Assembly: GCA_037178855.1 (NCBI GenBank)
Contig: JASJZC010000003.1
Span: forward strand, 186,001 to 250,000
Direction: 5' to 3'
From: Oscheius sp. JU75
Taxonomy: Eukaryota; Nematoda; Chromadorea; Rhabditida; Rhabditidae
Length of the DNA stretch: 64,000 nt
Shown: in pieces, positions 1 to 9,616 of the stretch
Layout of the letters: the number at the start of each line of letters is the position of its first letter
Numbering within the stretch: position 1 is the first letter of the stretch
Position numbers and translations under genes: made by a program
Notes under the pieces: generated by a model
The model's database searches: none
The model's input: the letters and a program-made list of their open reading frames with translations, nothing else
Told to the model about the DNA's origin: nothing

Positions 1-1039
1 ATGTTGGTCAGCTCGGCGCAAAGAATCTTGATATTGGCCCTCCTCTTCCATTCGGAGACTGCGTAGTTGTCGATGAACTTGTTGAAGAAGTAGAAGGCTC
101 TTGCCGATCAAGGTTTCAAGGACGACAAGGAACAGGAAGGATTTCTTCATCGCCATCTTCTTGGTTTGAAGTCGTTGATATTGCCAAGAAATATGGTTCT
201 TAAATCTATCTTCTTCTCAAGCAAGTCCATTACTGTGGTGTTATGACCGTAGCGTTAGATGTTTGCTCCTCGTGCTTGTCGGTCCAGTCCAATTGGCCGA
301 AGACTTTGCGGTTCTATGGTAGAAGTATACGGCGACAGCAAGGTCCTTCTCCGGGATCTGTCCGTACAGACCAAAATAAGCCTGCACTGTCAAATCAGAG
401 AGGATTGTGATCTGCCGGACATAGGTACGGGATCCGTGGTAAAGAGTGCTGAAGTCGTGCATATGTACTGTGAGGCTTGAGGTGTTCGATGATCTCCTCC
501 TGAAAGGAAATGAAGATAATAGATCGATATATCTGTCTCTCTTTCTTTCAACTATCACCCACCGTCACAGGATGATGGAACTTCGCCATTTTCGATTTTC
601 CTCAAAGTTTTCAGCATCATAACAGTCAGTTTCAAGAAGGCTTGATGGATGGCAGTTTTGATGCTGTTGAGATAGATGATGGTAACCATTTGAGACTTCG
701 TGTCGTCCTTTTTGCCAGGAGCTTCAAAAAATTGGCGATGACTTGGTAGATGCAGGTATCGTTGCAGTTGTTCTTTACGAGATCGACAGCACACTCTCTG
801 ATAAAACGCTCTGTATTGAGTAATTCATGCTCGCGTTGCGGCGCACGATACTCTCGTACACTTTCGGGAACACGACGTCGTTGATCTCATCAACGATCGG
901 AGCCAACTACTTTCGTACCCAGTCGACCAAGTCGGACCATGTGTAGTCGAGCATCCCCTGGATCTGGTGGACAGTGTGATTGGCCGGGACGGGCATGTTG
1001 AAGACTCGTATGTAGAGGTTGTTCAGGAAGTACTCGTTC
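1..1039 (-). pseudogene. decayed multi-exon gene, family not recognised
   Basis: Reading leftwards, an acceptor (cctttcag) precedes an exon at 1039 that starts NEYFLNNLYIRVFN. Protein-like sequence continues for about 1 kb but is broken: an in-frame TAG after the residues DLVDWVRK (near 907-909), a frame change before NTERFIRECAVDLV, another before KKDDTKSQMV, and more after an intron (about 500-550) around FSTLYHGSRTYV and QIPEKDLAVAVYFY. A last readable piece, FYFFNKFIDNYAVSEWK, reaches the window edge, so the 3' end is outside. Neighbouring genes are intact, so assembly error is a less likely cause of so many breaks than true decay. I do not recognise the family. Confident that it is broken, not what it was. 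Confidence 0.55.
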
Positions 1040-1644
1040 TGAAAGGTTGGAAGGACTCTCTGTCTCTCTTTTGATTTTCTCAGGTCATTGATTTCGCTTC
1101 TAGAAGGAATTGAAAAGTCTAAAGAAGAACATAAAAAAGTAGCTGTCGTTCCAGACTGAAGAAAGACATCGATTTTATTGGCTCTTTGTGCCAAACAGAA
1201 TACAGAACCTCGATAATGAGCAAGAAAAAGAATGTCCGTCTGGGAGAAGGATTGAAGCCCTCTTGGTGATCCATGAGGAAGAATAAAAGCTCCAAAGTCT
1301 CTCTCTCTCTCTCTCAGAGACTCCTACTATCCTTTTTGAAAAGACTAATGACAATGAACTGTGGGAACAGGGTCTAGTCAAGGCAACGAAACAGTCTAGA
1401 AGCTTGATATGTGGGAAAATGAACAATCCGAGAGACAGAGGGTTTTGTAAATTGTGAGCTATGTTTCCTCGTAAACATATACTACGAAAATGTTCGTCTC
1501 AACGCGCTGATTCCAAAGGTATGTCGAAAATTGGAATCCGACAACCTGGCAAACAGTTACAGCCGAAACAAAATCTCGTGGCGGCCTATCCGTAGTCTCG
1601 GAATTCCGCGCATGAAAATCTGAGAGTACGGGTGCGCCCGTAAA

Positions 1645-1800
1645 TGTGATCTAGTGGCTAACACACTTGTCTAGTAATTCGAAGTCACCGAGGGTTTCTG
1701 ATTCTAACCCTTCCGGTAACGAAACTTTTCCAAAGACTGCTTCACTACATTTTCGAGGGCGCTGGACACGTTCCAGGTATCCGTTTTTCGATTTTTAGCT
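1645..1800 (+). repeat. tRNA-derived SINE copy, degenerate
   Basis: A tRNA-like head (A-box-like atctagtggctaacac, anticodon-loop-like gtctagtaatt, then gtcaccgagggttt and a B-box-like gattctaaccc) is followed by ggtaacgaaac. It matches the head of the SINE copies at 30.4, 46.7 and 48.4 kb. The tail is poorly preserved here. The rest of the 1040-2012 interval shows a short CT tract near 1298-1316 and no gene I can support. Confidence 0.5.
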
Positions 1801-2012
1801 GTTTTCACCCTAACCGACTTCATACGGAGAAGATTTTTGAGCAGGATTGCCTAAAAAAATGTTTTTAAGGGCGCTATAAGGCAGATGGACATGAGATGGA
1901 AAGATAGAGAGTTCGAGAGACAGAGAGACAATTCAATGATTTTCCGACTCTTACATAACCTTTATTCTTCTCGCAATATATACAGATACAATTCTCTTGC
2001 CAATACCGACGT

Positions 2013-3623
2013 CTAAGTTCTTCTGCAGCACTGGTTCCCGCACTGAGAGTAGTTTGACTGGCACTGACAGTTCTGAAATCCATTCAAATGACTGTCAGTT
2101 ACTGACTCACCGAAGAAGAAGAGGTAGAAGGCTGGCAAGGGGTGGTGGCTGGAGCCTGGATGGCCTGGCAGGAACTGGCGCAGGACTGCTGACAGGCAGG
2201 TTGGCAAGTACTGACGGGTTGTTGCTGCTGGATGCACTGCTGCTGACAGGACTGTTGGCACATTGGCTGACACTGCTGGCTCTGGGCGACAGAGGAAGGG
2301 ATGGAGATCTAAAAAGAGTGGTAATGTCCGATTGAGACACCAAGACAGAGAGAGACAGAGAGATAGAGATAGAGATACAGAGGTACAGAGATACGAGACA
2401 AAGACGTCAGCCACATTACTTACCGAAAGAGTGTGGGTCATAGGAGTCTGAGTAGTGGTCGTGGTCTGAACTGGAGCAGCAGCGGCAATGCAGGTAGCCT
2501 GGCATTGGAGACAGATCTGGACAGTCTGAGTAGGTTGACAGGCTGGTTGGCACTGCTGTTGGCAGTTCTGTATTGGGGCAAGAGTTGTGGTCTAGAATCT
2601 GTTTTTCAACAAAATTGCGGTAGCCTACCGTGATCACAGGGGTCTGGCAAGCCTGCTGACAGGAGTTGTCACAGATGTTCTGACACTGTCCGACAGTCTG
2701 TTGAGGAGGACAAGCAGTCTGACAAGCCTGTTGGCATTGGGGAACACATTGGACGGGAGCCATGGTGGTGGGAGGAAGAGTCACTGGAGCCATAGTAGGA
2801 GCGGCACAGACCTGCTGGCACTGCTGCTGACATTGAGGCTGACATTGTGTCTGGGGCTGGTTCTGGGTCTGACAGTTCTGCTGACAGTCCTGTTGACAGG
2901 CTGGCATACAGAGAGAAATCTCGAGGGTGATGGTAGGCCCGCATTGTTGAGGAGGGGCGCAGGGAGTCTGGAACGGTCTCCATAAGTTTCTGCCTGTTTC
3001 TCTAATCATCTGTTTCTCTGTCTCTCTCATATCTCCATTTCTCTGTCTCTCTGTCTCTGTCTCCAAACCAACCTGAGTGGTCGTGGTAGTAGTCGTAGTC
3101 GGGGGAGGGGTAGGAAGTGTAGTCGGTGTCTGGCAGATATTGTTGCACTGCTGCTGGCACTGAGGCTGACACTGGTTCGATGAGCTGGGAGTAGAGCACT
3201 GCTGGCTACAGCTGGTAGAACAGGCTGTCTGGCACTGAGTCGTCTGAACCTTGATCGTGGCCGTGACTTGTTGAGGCTGCTGGGCACAGGTGCAGGTAGC
3301 CGGAGCCGGGGTAGTAGGTGCCTGTTGGCAGTTGCAGGTGGTAAAAACTCCGGCCGGGATACAGCTACAGGTAGCAGAAGTCTGCTGCTGTTGGGGCGCG
3401 CAACTGCATTGTTGTCTCTTCTCGCGCAAGTCTCTTCCCTAAAAAAAAGTCCATTGCAACAAACTCTGCTAACAGGCCCAAATGTATTTTCTCAGATTAT
3501 CAAGTACTAAAATTTAAAGTGCAAGTGTCCCTTTAAAAGTTGTGTCCAACTCTGTCTCCGAGAACTTACCGCAGCTAGCAGGAATAGTGCCGACAAGAAG
3601 AAGAGGAGATGAGTTGTCTGCAT
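2013..3623 (-). CDS. secreted Cys/Gln-rich repeat protein
   Basis: Six exons: 3623-3570, 3438-3073, 2967-2629, 2591-2424, 2308-2111, 2072-2013, giving 394 residues. All five introns are phase 0. Exon 1 encodes a signal peptide (MQTTHLLFFLSALFLLAA), followed by GRDLREKR, a possible dibasic processing site. The rest is built of repeats such as CQPQCQQQC, CQQACQ and CQQSC separated by Thr/Pro-rich spacers. Gln and Cys dominate throughout, ending in NQCCRRT. No enzyme domain is visible. An extracellular structural or cuticle-associated role is an inference from composition and the signal peptide. Exon 4 starts at the second AG of cagattctag because the first AG leaves an in-frame stop. Each exon is open in all phases at its ends, so exon-level duplication could have built it. 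I do not recognise a named homologue. Confidence 0.8.
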
Positions 3624-4161
3624 GCCGTCCTTGTCCTCTTCCCCAGCTGCCGTTCACCCTTATAAACAGTCTCTCCCGCCCCAGAGAGCGGACCGGTCGA
3701 GCTTCCTTTTTGCACAGAGGCGACGGACCTTCTTCCTTCCCCTCCCTCTCCGGACCACGCTATACCATTCAAAAACTATTTGCTCTGACTGCCCGCGAGC
3801 TGATCAGCTGGAGACTTTTCACGCGCCCCTATGTTGCTTTTCTCGCCTCGCCTTGTCTCCCATTCTTCGGTTTCCGCGCTCGGCGGGAAAAAGTGGCCAA
3901 GACCGCTCTCTAACCATGCTCCAGCATGTGAGAAAGAGAGAACAAACTGTCGACAAACATCCTGGCTGCCGAACGAGGCAGCAAAAGGCTAGAGCACTAA
4001 TGGATGGAACCGTTCGGTCTCCGGTGGCAGAGGAGGCCTGAAACAAGAGGAATGTGGGCAGAAAAAATATCTCTGGAGTCTAATTCGCCTGTTCTTCTGC
4101 CTCTCTGGACCTCTTTCTCTCCGTTACTCAGTCTCTCTGTTTCTCTGGAACTTTGCCGCTC
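3624..4161. other. intergenic, no supported gene
   Basis: Upstream of the Cys/Gln-rich gene. Pyrimidine-rich stretches and open frames are present but no splice-consistent coding model or known family is visible. It probably holds that gene's promoter. Confidence 0.4.
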
Positions 4162-4445
4162 ATCCAAGATTAGAGTCGCTCGTCAGCGGGAGGATTCTCA
4201 TGCCTGTATGGTCTAGTAGACGCTCTTTCACACGGGAAACAAATTTTCGCCAAATTATTTATTTGAGCTCAGCTTCGAGACCACTAATCCGTGGTAATCG
4301 GCCGTTCTACTGACTTTCTTCGAGGTCGAGTAAGTCGATCAGCATGAAAGCGCACAGGAGAATGGCTTTGTTCTGGGTAGAGACCGTCTACTAGACCATA
4401 CAGGCATGAGAATCCTCCCGCTGACGAGCGACTCTAATCTTGGAT
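4162..4445. repeat. perfect 61-bp inverted repeat (foldback element)
   Basis: Positions 4162-4222 and 4385-4445 are exact reverse complements over 61 bases, separated by 162 bp without coding potential. The arms begin atccaagattagagtcgctc. The identity of the arms suggests recent origin or gene-conversion. It could be a MITE or a local inverted duplication; no target-site duplication is certain. Confidence 0.85.
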
Positions 4446-4560
4446 AATACATGACAGAAAAGTCCACAAACATTGTCAAGTGTTATCCAAGATTAGAATT
4501 GACGTGTGTCCCAGCCACCTCTTGCAAGTTGTAAAGGTAGGATAGTTCTGTTTTTGCGTA
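4446..4560. repeat. dispersed repeat shared with 39440-39570
   Basis: Contains tgtcaagtgttatccaagat followed by tagaattgacgtgt and, further on, ttgtaaaggtagg. The same order of words occurs at 39440-39570 (tgtcaagtgttatcccagat, tagagttgacatgt, ttgtaaagatagg). The arms of the adjacent foldback carry the same tccaagattagagt word, so the two may be parts of one element. Confidence 0.55.
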
Positions 4561-4628
4561 ATTACCAGTGAAAATTTCCAAATTTTTCCAGAAATCACGG
4601 GAAGAGAGTCATATAAAAGACTTTAAAC

Positions 4629-5440
4629 GTGCGCTTGTCCCTCAGATCGGATAGCTTCGAACAAGGTACTTGTATCCAGAATACTCAAGAGGCTCCTGAA
4701 GCAGAAGAAGACTACCCCGCCACCTGTGGCTGCTACTGCCTCGGCCCAGGAGAAGGATACTGCCGCGCCTCAAGGAGCCCGTCCGGCTGTACCAATAAAA
4801 GTAGGGCCAAGCTTCAATAGAAAAAGATGACCAGATAAGGAGTGCTCAGCCGACTCACCCCCATCTCCTTTCAAAAATGATATGCAGGTGAGGGCTCAGG
4901 TAGGAGTTCCCATCTGTTCTCCAGGTTGAGCCACTAAAAGACGCACTGGTCGAGCTGACTCTCGAGAAGCAGCGACTCATGGATACTGTCAAGAGACAGA
5001 CTGTCCAGAGAAGCGTATTGAGAAACTGATCAAGGGGATGCCGAGAGAAAGAAGAACGAAATGCAAGAACTGTTGAAAGAGGCTAGAAAGCCCAAAGTTG
5101 ACAGTAATTTGAGTGCATTTCGCGGTTGGCAATGCTTTTTGGAGAGAAATCAACTGCAGGGGTGTGTTCAGCGGAAATTCTATAATCGATTTGTCGGTAG
5201 GTGAAGTTGCCTAGTCTATTTTCTCGGACACCTGGTCTCTCTGGAGACAACCCTTCCAGATAGACAACGAGATGCGACAGCTTCTGATTCGAACTATCAA
5301 GGCCGAGATGGTTCTTCTCGAAGTCATGCTGACCGAGCCTTCATTTTTGCCTCTGACGTGGGGCGGAAAGTCTCCCCAGACCAAGAGCAGCGCGAACAGA
5401 AAGGAGCAGCCGACTAGAAAGGCTGTCAACGAGCCGAAGT
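4629..5440 (+). pseudogene. decayed gene, predicted coiled-coil protein
   Basis: Stretches of plausible protein lie in changing frames. First a Pro/Ala-rich piece (LLKQKKTTPPPVAATASA, about 4690-4820). Then, after an apparent 40-bp intron (gtgagggctc to tctccag, 4886-4924), a Leu/Lys/Glu-rich piece (VEPLKDALVELTLEKQRL). After two frame changes come IEKLIKGMPRE and KKNEMQELLKEARKPK. A final open piece (QIDNEMRQLLIRTIKAEM, about 5260-5440) ends at a TAA. The composition suggests a coiled coil. No continuous model can be spliced. It may be a pseudogene or a gene whose splicing I could not solve. Confidence 0.4.
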
Positions 5441-5635
5441 AAGAGGGAACGAAGGTTGAAGGACAATGAGAAGGGAGAGGAGCCAATACATCGCCAGCCG
5501 CTACTTTCCCGTCTATCCGAAAAAAGTGAGATCTCTTCCTGAAACTACGTACTCATCAAAAACGAAATAAAAGTACTGGGGGAAAACAGCTCTTCATTAC
5601 AAGTATACACTTTTTGTGACGATAGAAATTTCATG

Positions 5636-7678
5636 TCAATTCTCCTCCTCGTTGAGCTCGTCTTCTTCAATTTCCGGCATCGGGAAGCGCAGAATCGCGG
5701 CGCAACCTGTCAGCAGCGCCAGTTGTTCTCCAGACACGTGCATGCTGCTAAAGACGTGCACAGTTCCGTTCTAAATTGCTTCTTAATTTGAAAAGAGATT
5801 ATGAATTACCTGCTCACGGACAGACTCGACCAGACGGACGTATTTTTTCCGCATCGCAATGTCTTGGGCTCGGAAGAGGGAGTCGGCTACGAGGAGCGTC
5901 TCGATGGCTTGTTCCTTGTTGGCACGACTGACATGGCTGAAAAACGAGAGGCTTCTATCTCTATAGTTTGCTCATAATTTGCTTTTTGAGCAAATATGTT
6001 TCTACGCCTACAGCGCTTGTTTGCCAACCTCGAAATTCTCTGCTTGAATCAGAGCACCACATCCTTTGTAAACCCGGGCACCCTAGCCTAATGGTCTTCT
6101 TCATTGTCTTCAAGCACTCTTTCCCGGACTGAGAAGTAAAGCCTTTTACAGATATAAAAGGTTATAAAACATATCTTGATTCTTGTCTTTCTATCTTGGT
6201 CTCTGCTGGGCATAAACCACTCAATCAAAGAAACCATACAAATTCTTAGCGATCAGGTAACTAAGAACTGGAGCAAATGTCGTCTTTCAGGGGCGCACTT
6301 TTCAAAAATGGACTAGAATCAACTCACTTGTATCCATAGTACGCTCTGTCCGGCTCCGTACTCATCAGTTCAAAAAATGTATTTAGGGCCTTGACTTCTC
6401 CTTGCGCCTTGGTGTCTGCTAGTCGTATCGCTACTGCGGGATCTTCCAGAACCTCTTTCAAGGCGTGCTTGAAGCCCGAACTGGAGTGTGTGAGAATAAA
6501 TTTGGCCTTCTGCTCGCCCGTTATCTGAAAGTTAGAGGCTTAGACAACATTTATGTAACCTGACCTTTTTGCCTTGTGCCTCGGCGAACTGGAGTAAATG
6601 GTCCAAGAACTGCTCTTTTAGAAAGCCTCTGCTGGCTATTAGGACACATTTGACGATGTTAAAGTTGACGTGACGAAGGAAGGCCGTGGCCACGGCGTCC
6701 AAAAACCTCTGTATGCCCTTTTCGTGATGACTCGTGAAGCCCTTCCGTTTTCTGGGGATCTGAATAAGACTTTTACATTAAGAAATCAGAAATGTGCCTT
6801 AGGTTCAAGCCAATTTAGCGCTCAGGGTGCGCAACAGAGATCAGCCAGTTCGGGGTCAAGATTGCATTTTTTTATTTCACGATGTTCTGCAAAGTTGAAG
6901 CATTTCTTTCTGCTCTACAACTTTGTATTACATTGCAAAATTAAAAATGCAATCTTGACCCATAAATAGTTGATTTCTGTGGCGCACTCTGCACGCTGAA
7001 AGTTGGCCCAGCCCAGTCTGGGCGTGTTTGCAAGAAATAACTAAAATTCCCCACCTGCATGTCAATTTTGGCGCGTACGAGGGTCATGGCCGGTGTGAGA
7101 AGACAGACGTGGGCCAGTCCCTCGTGCAGGACGATTGCTGCAACGTCGGCCTGTTGAGTCGGATCCAGGGCGATGTCGAGACGTTCTGTGATCGAAAATC
7201 GTGAAAAAAACGGAAAGAGTTACCTACCCAAATCCATGCTGTCCCATTCCGTCTTCTCCAGCGTAAATTTCCTGTTCGGCTCCAAATCCAAGGTGTGATA
7301 GGCTCCAAGCTTCACAAGCTCGTTTTCCATGATGTTTCTGCCCTTTAAATGCAGAGCCAGCGCTCCCGGGTCGAAATCAATGGCCTCTACTTGGACTGTC
7401 AATATGGTGTGCATTCTCTGGCTCGACGTCGTGCCAGTGGCCGTCTCGGAGACTACCTGAACGAGAAAATTGGGTAAAAAAAATTTAAAAAGCTCTTACC
7501 TTGCGAATGGTGGGACTTTTGACCACATCCCCGATCCTGATTAAGTTATAGATGTGCCACATGTCTTCGGCCTCTTCCGGAATGAGTACGACGTACCTGA
7601 AACAGAGAGAATGACAAAAATTGTTTGAGAAACATACCCATTCCCGCCTTTCTCGATGTATCTCTTTACTTGCTTCAT
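5636..7678 (-). CDS. pelo: Pelota/Dom34 ribosome-rescue factor
   Basis: Eight exons: 7678-7638, 7596-7500, 7456-7228, 7185-7055, 6759-6565, 6524-6328, 5936-5810, 5770-5636; 383 residues, the usual Pelota length. The start [14 protein letters not shown], then [17 protein letters not shown] and [17 protein letters not shown] belong to the N-terminal Sm-like domain. [15 protein letters not shown] lies in the central eRF1-like domain, and [20 protein letters not shown] is the family's hallmark C-terminal block, followed by an acidic tail. In known biology Pelota binds stalled 80S ribosomes with HBS1 in the no-go and non-stop decay pathways. It resembles eRF1 but lacks a GGQ loop, as expected of the family. 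All phases close. Intron 4 (6760-7054) carries a foldback element. It is divergently arranged with the ABHD11-like gene. Confidence 0.97.
6817..6997. repeat. foldback MITE in Pelota intron 4
   Basis: About 180 bp with imperfect terminal inverted repeats (agcgctcagggtgcgcaaca against, reversed, agcgtgcagagtgcgccaca) and an inner perfect pair gggtcaagattgcattttt / aaaaatgcaatcttgaccc. The centre reads gttctgcaaagttg ... ctacaactttg, a core also found in elements at 26.2 and 41.8 kb. Confidence 0.75.
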
Positions 7679-8329
7679 TCTTTAGGATAAATTTTTTCTC
7701 CTGACGGTTCCACGACGTTTCTTCCGCGTTCGCTTCTCAATCATGAGCTTGAGGTACGACCTAAAAGCACAAAAATTGATAACGAATGAGAAAAATGGAC
7801 AGGCGGATGTGAAGATTGAGAAAACAGCGTGATTTCGACAGTAGCGGTGGGTAATTGACGTTCGAAGAAAAATTGTCTACACATAATTTTCAGAGAGACG
7901 TTCAGACTGCTTTTTGAGACGTTTTTCGGAGAAATACATAGTTTTTTTCTCCAACTTTTACGGAAAACCATGTTGTAGGTCAGAATTTTTATTTTCCAAA
8001 ATTTATTTTTGGTTGGTAAGGTGTCTGTACATGTTTTCCTACCGAAAGCAAGGCTAGTAAAGTAATAAAAAAGGCTAGAAAGCAGACAGAAAATTGTTGA
8101 AGCAAATAATAAATAAGCGAATTCAACAAAAAATCTAGATTACTGCATAAAAACTACGTACGAGTGAATGCTTTTTATTTTTTTTCACCTTTTGTCGCTA
8201 TCATTTCCCAGTTTTTTTTTCACTACTTTTGTCACCAAATTTGTCATCGAAGGATTTAAAAAAGCAGTAAAATTCATATGGGTTTCTTGGTCCTTTTCTG
8301 AATCTTCTCCAGTTTGTCAGTTTTCAGTG
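7679..8329. promoter_or_regulatory. divergent intergenic region between pelo and ABHD11-like gene
   Basis: AT-rich, 650 bp, between two divergently transcribed genes. It must hold both 5' regulatory regions, but no defined motif can be assigned. At its right end, ttttcag at 8322-8328 lies two bases before the ABHD11 start codon and is a probable trans-splice acceptor. Confidence 0.4.
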
Positions 8330-9235
8330 ATGAACAGGCGAATACCATTCGTAGTCATTAGGCGGAGCCTAAATACTCGACAGCCCGTGGTCTTGAACTC
8401 AACGACGTATGGAGATCCTCAAAAGGATCGTGCTCTGCCCCCGCTCGTCGTGCTGCACGGTCTCTTCGGTCAAAAGACCAACTGGAACAGCGTGGCCAAG
8501 GCTCTGCATCGAAAAGTGGGCTCGGTCGTCTACACCCTGGATATGAGAAATCACGGAGCGTCGCCTCGAGCCCCGACAATGAGTTACGCCGATCAGGCGG
8601 CAGATGTAGTCGAATTCATCAGGAAAAAACGGAAAGAGGACGGTTTTGAAAAGGTTTTTTGGTCCTCAACTCGTTGAAATTGAACTTTTTAGATGAATCT
8701 CCTCGGTCATTCGATGGGAGGCAAAGCAGCGATGCGACTGGCTGTGGATCCGAACGGGGCCTCTCTTTTGAGCAAGCTGATCATCGAAGACGTCTCCCCG
8801 AAAGGCTATTCGCCCTCGAGCGTCAAATTTCGCGATTACATAGCCGCCATGAGGAAAATAGACATGCGACAGTCCCGTCGTGACATCCAGGCAGCCATGG
8901 AACCGTCCATCCCCGAGCTCGCGATCCGCCAGTTCCTTCTGACCAATCTCCAGGCCAAAGACGACGGCATGTTTGAGTGGAAGTGCAATATTGACGTGAT
9001 AGACGAGCACGTTGACGACATTTTAGGATTTTCCATTCCCTCTGGGGTTTTCCGCGGTCCCACTCTGTTTTTGTACGGTGGAAACAGCAATTATGTCCCG
9101 GATGATCATCGTCCCACGATTCAATGCTTTTTCCCCCAAGTTAAGTTCGAGTCTATTCCAAATGCGGGTCATTGGGTCCATGCTGAACAGCCGACCAACT
9201 TTGTAGATTCTGTAGCTAGATTTTTGAAGGAATAA
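8330..9235 (+). CDS. alpha/beta hydrolase, ABHD11-like
   Basis: Two exons, 8330-8653 and 8693-9235, phase-0 39-bp intron, 288 residues. The N-terminus MNRRIPFVVIRRSLNTRQP is Arg-rich and could be a mitochondrial presequence. PPLVVLHGLFGQKTNW is the oxyanion HG block, LDMRNHG follows, and LLGHSMGGKAAM carries the nucleophile serine (GHSMGG). NAGHWVHAEQP carries the catalytic histidine. These are the family's signature blocks. ABHD11 is known as a mitochondrial hydrolase that protects lipoylated 2-oxoglutarate dehydrogenase; that role here is inferred. An upstream in-frame extension starting at 8168 is rejected because a spliced-leader-type acceptor directly precedes the ATG at 8330. The stop TAA lies inside AATAAA (9232-9237). 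Confidence 0.93.
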
Positions 9236-9616
9236 AGGTCTTTCTTGGTCTTTTTTCTGTCAATTGCGTTTCTATCCATTCCCTAATATCTTCTCCACCT
9301 GTTTTTTCTCTCCCTCAAAGCAAAAAGTTGAAAAAAATGAGGAATGAGGAAAATGTAGTTGTGCAAGGAACGCGTAGATGGAAATGTAGCGTTGGAACGA
9401 AAACTTGTGTGTAGTTCTCGGAGAAACGGTTACAGATGCTTTTGGGCTACTTTCTTCATCTTTTCAACCATCTTCATCCAAAAATATCCTGCTAATTTGA
9501 TAAAAACTGCTGCAGGAGAGAAGTTTCGTTTTTTCCCCGTTAGGATTCACCCATTTACTCTTGCTCAGCTCTTTCGCTAACTTCCTACAGCTCATATACA
9601 CCCCTTTCAGTCCAAA
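9236..9616. other. intergenic between ABHD11-like and NOP14
   Basis: About 380 bp with no gene. The tract just before the NOP14 start reads cccctttcag, then tccaaaATG, a probable trans-splice acceptor eight bases before the start. Confidence 0.45.

Noticed and set aside
2416-3429. Single 337-codon frame instead of spliced exons
   Set aside because: It reads through two introns with good splice sites and a gagacagag tract, and loses the Cys/Gln repeat in its final part.
8168-8329. Longer N-terminus for the ABHD11-like protein starting at 8168
   Set aside because: The added part is Phe/Ser-rich AT-driven sequence, and an isolated acceptor sits two bases before the inner ATG.
8666-9090. Minus-strand frames of 84-114 codons
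   Set aside because: Shadows of the hydrolase second exon.
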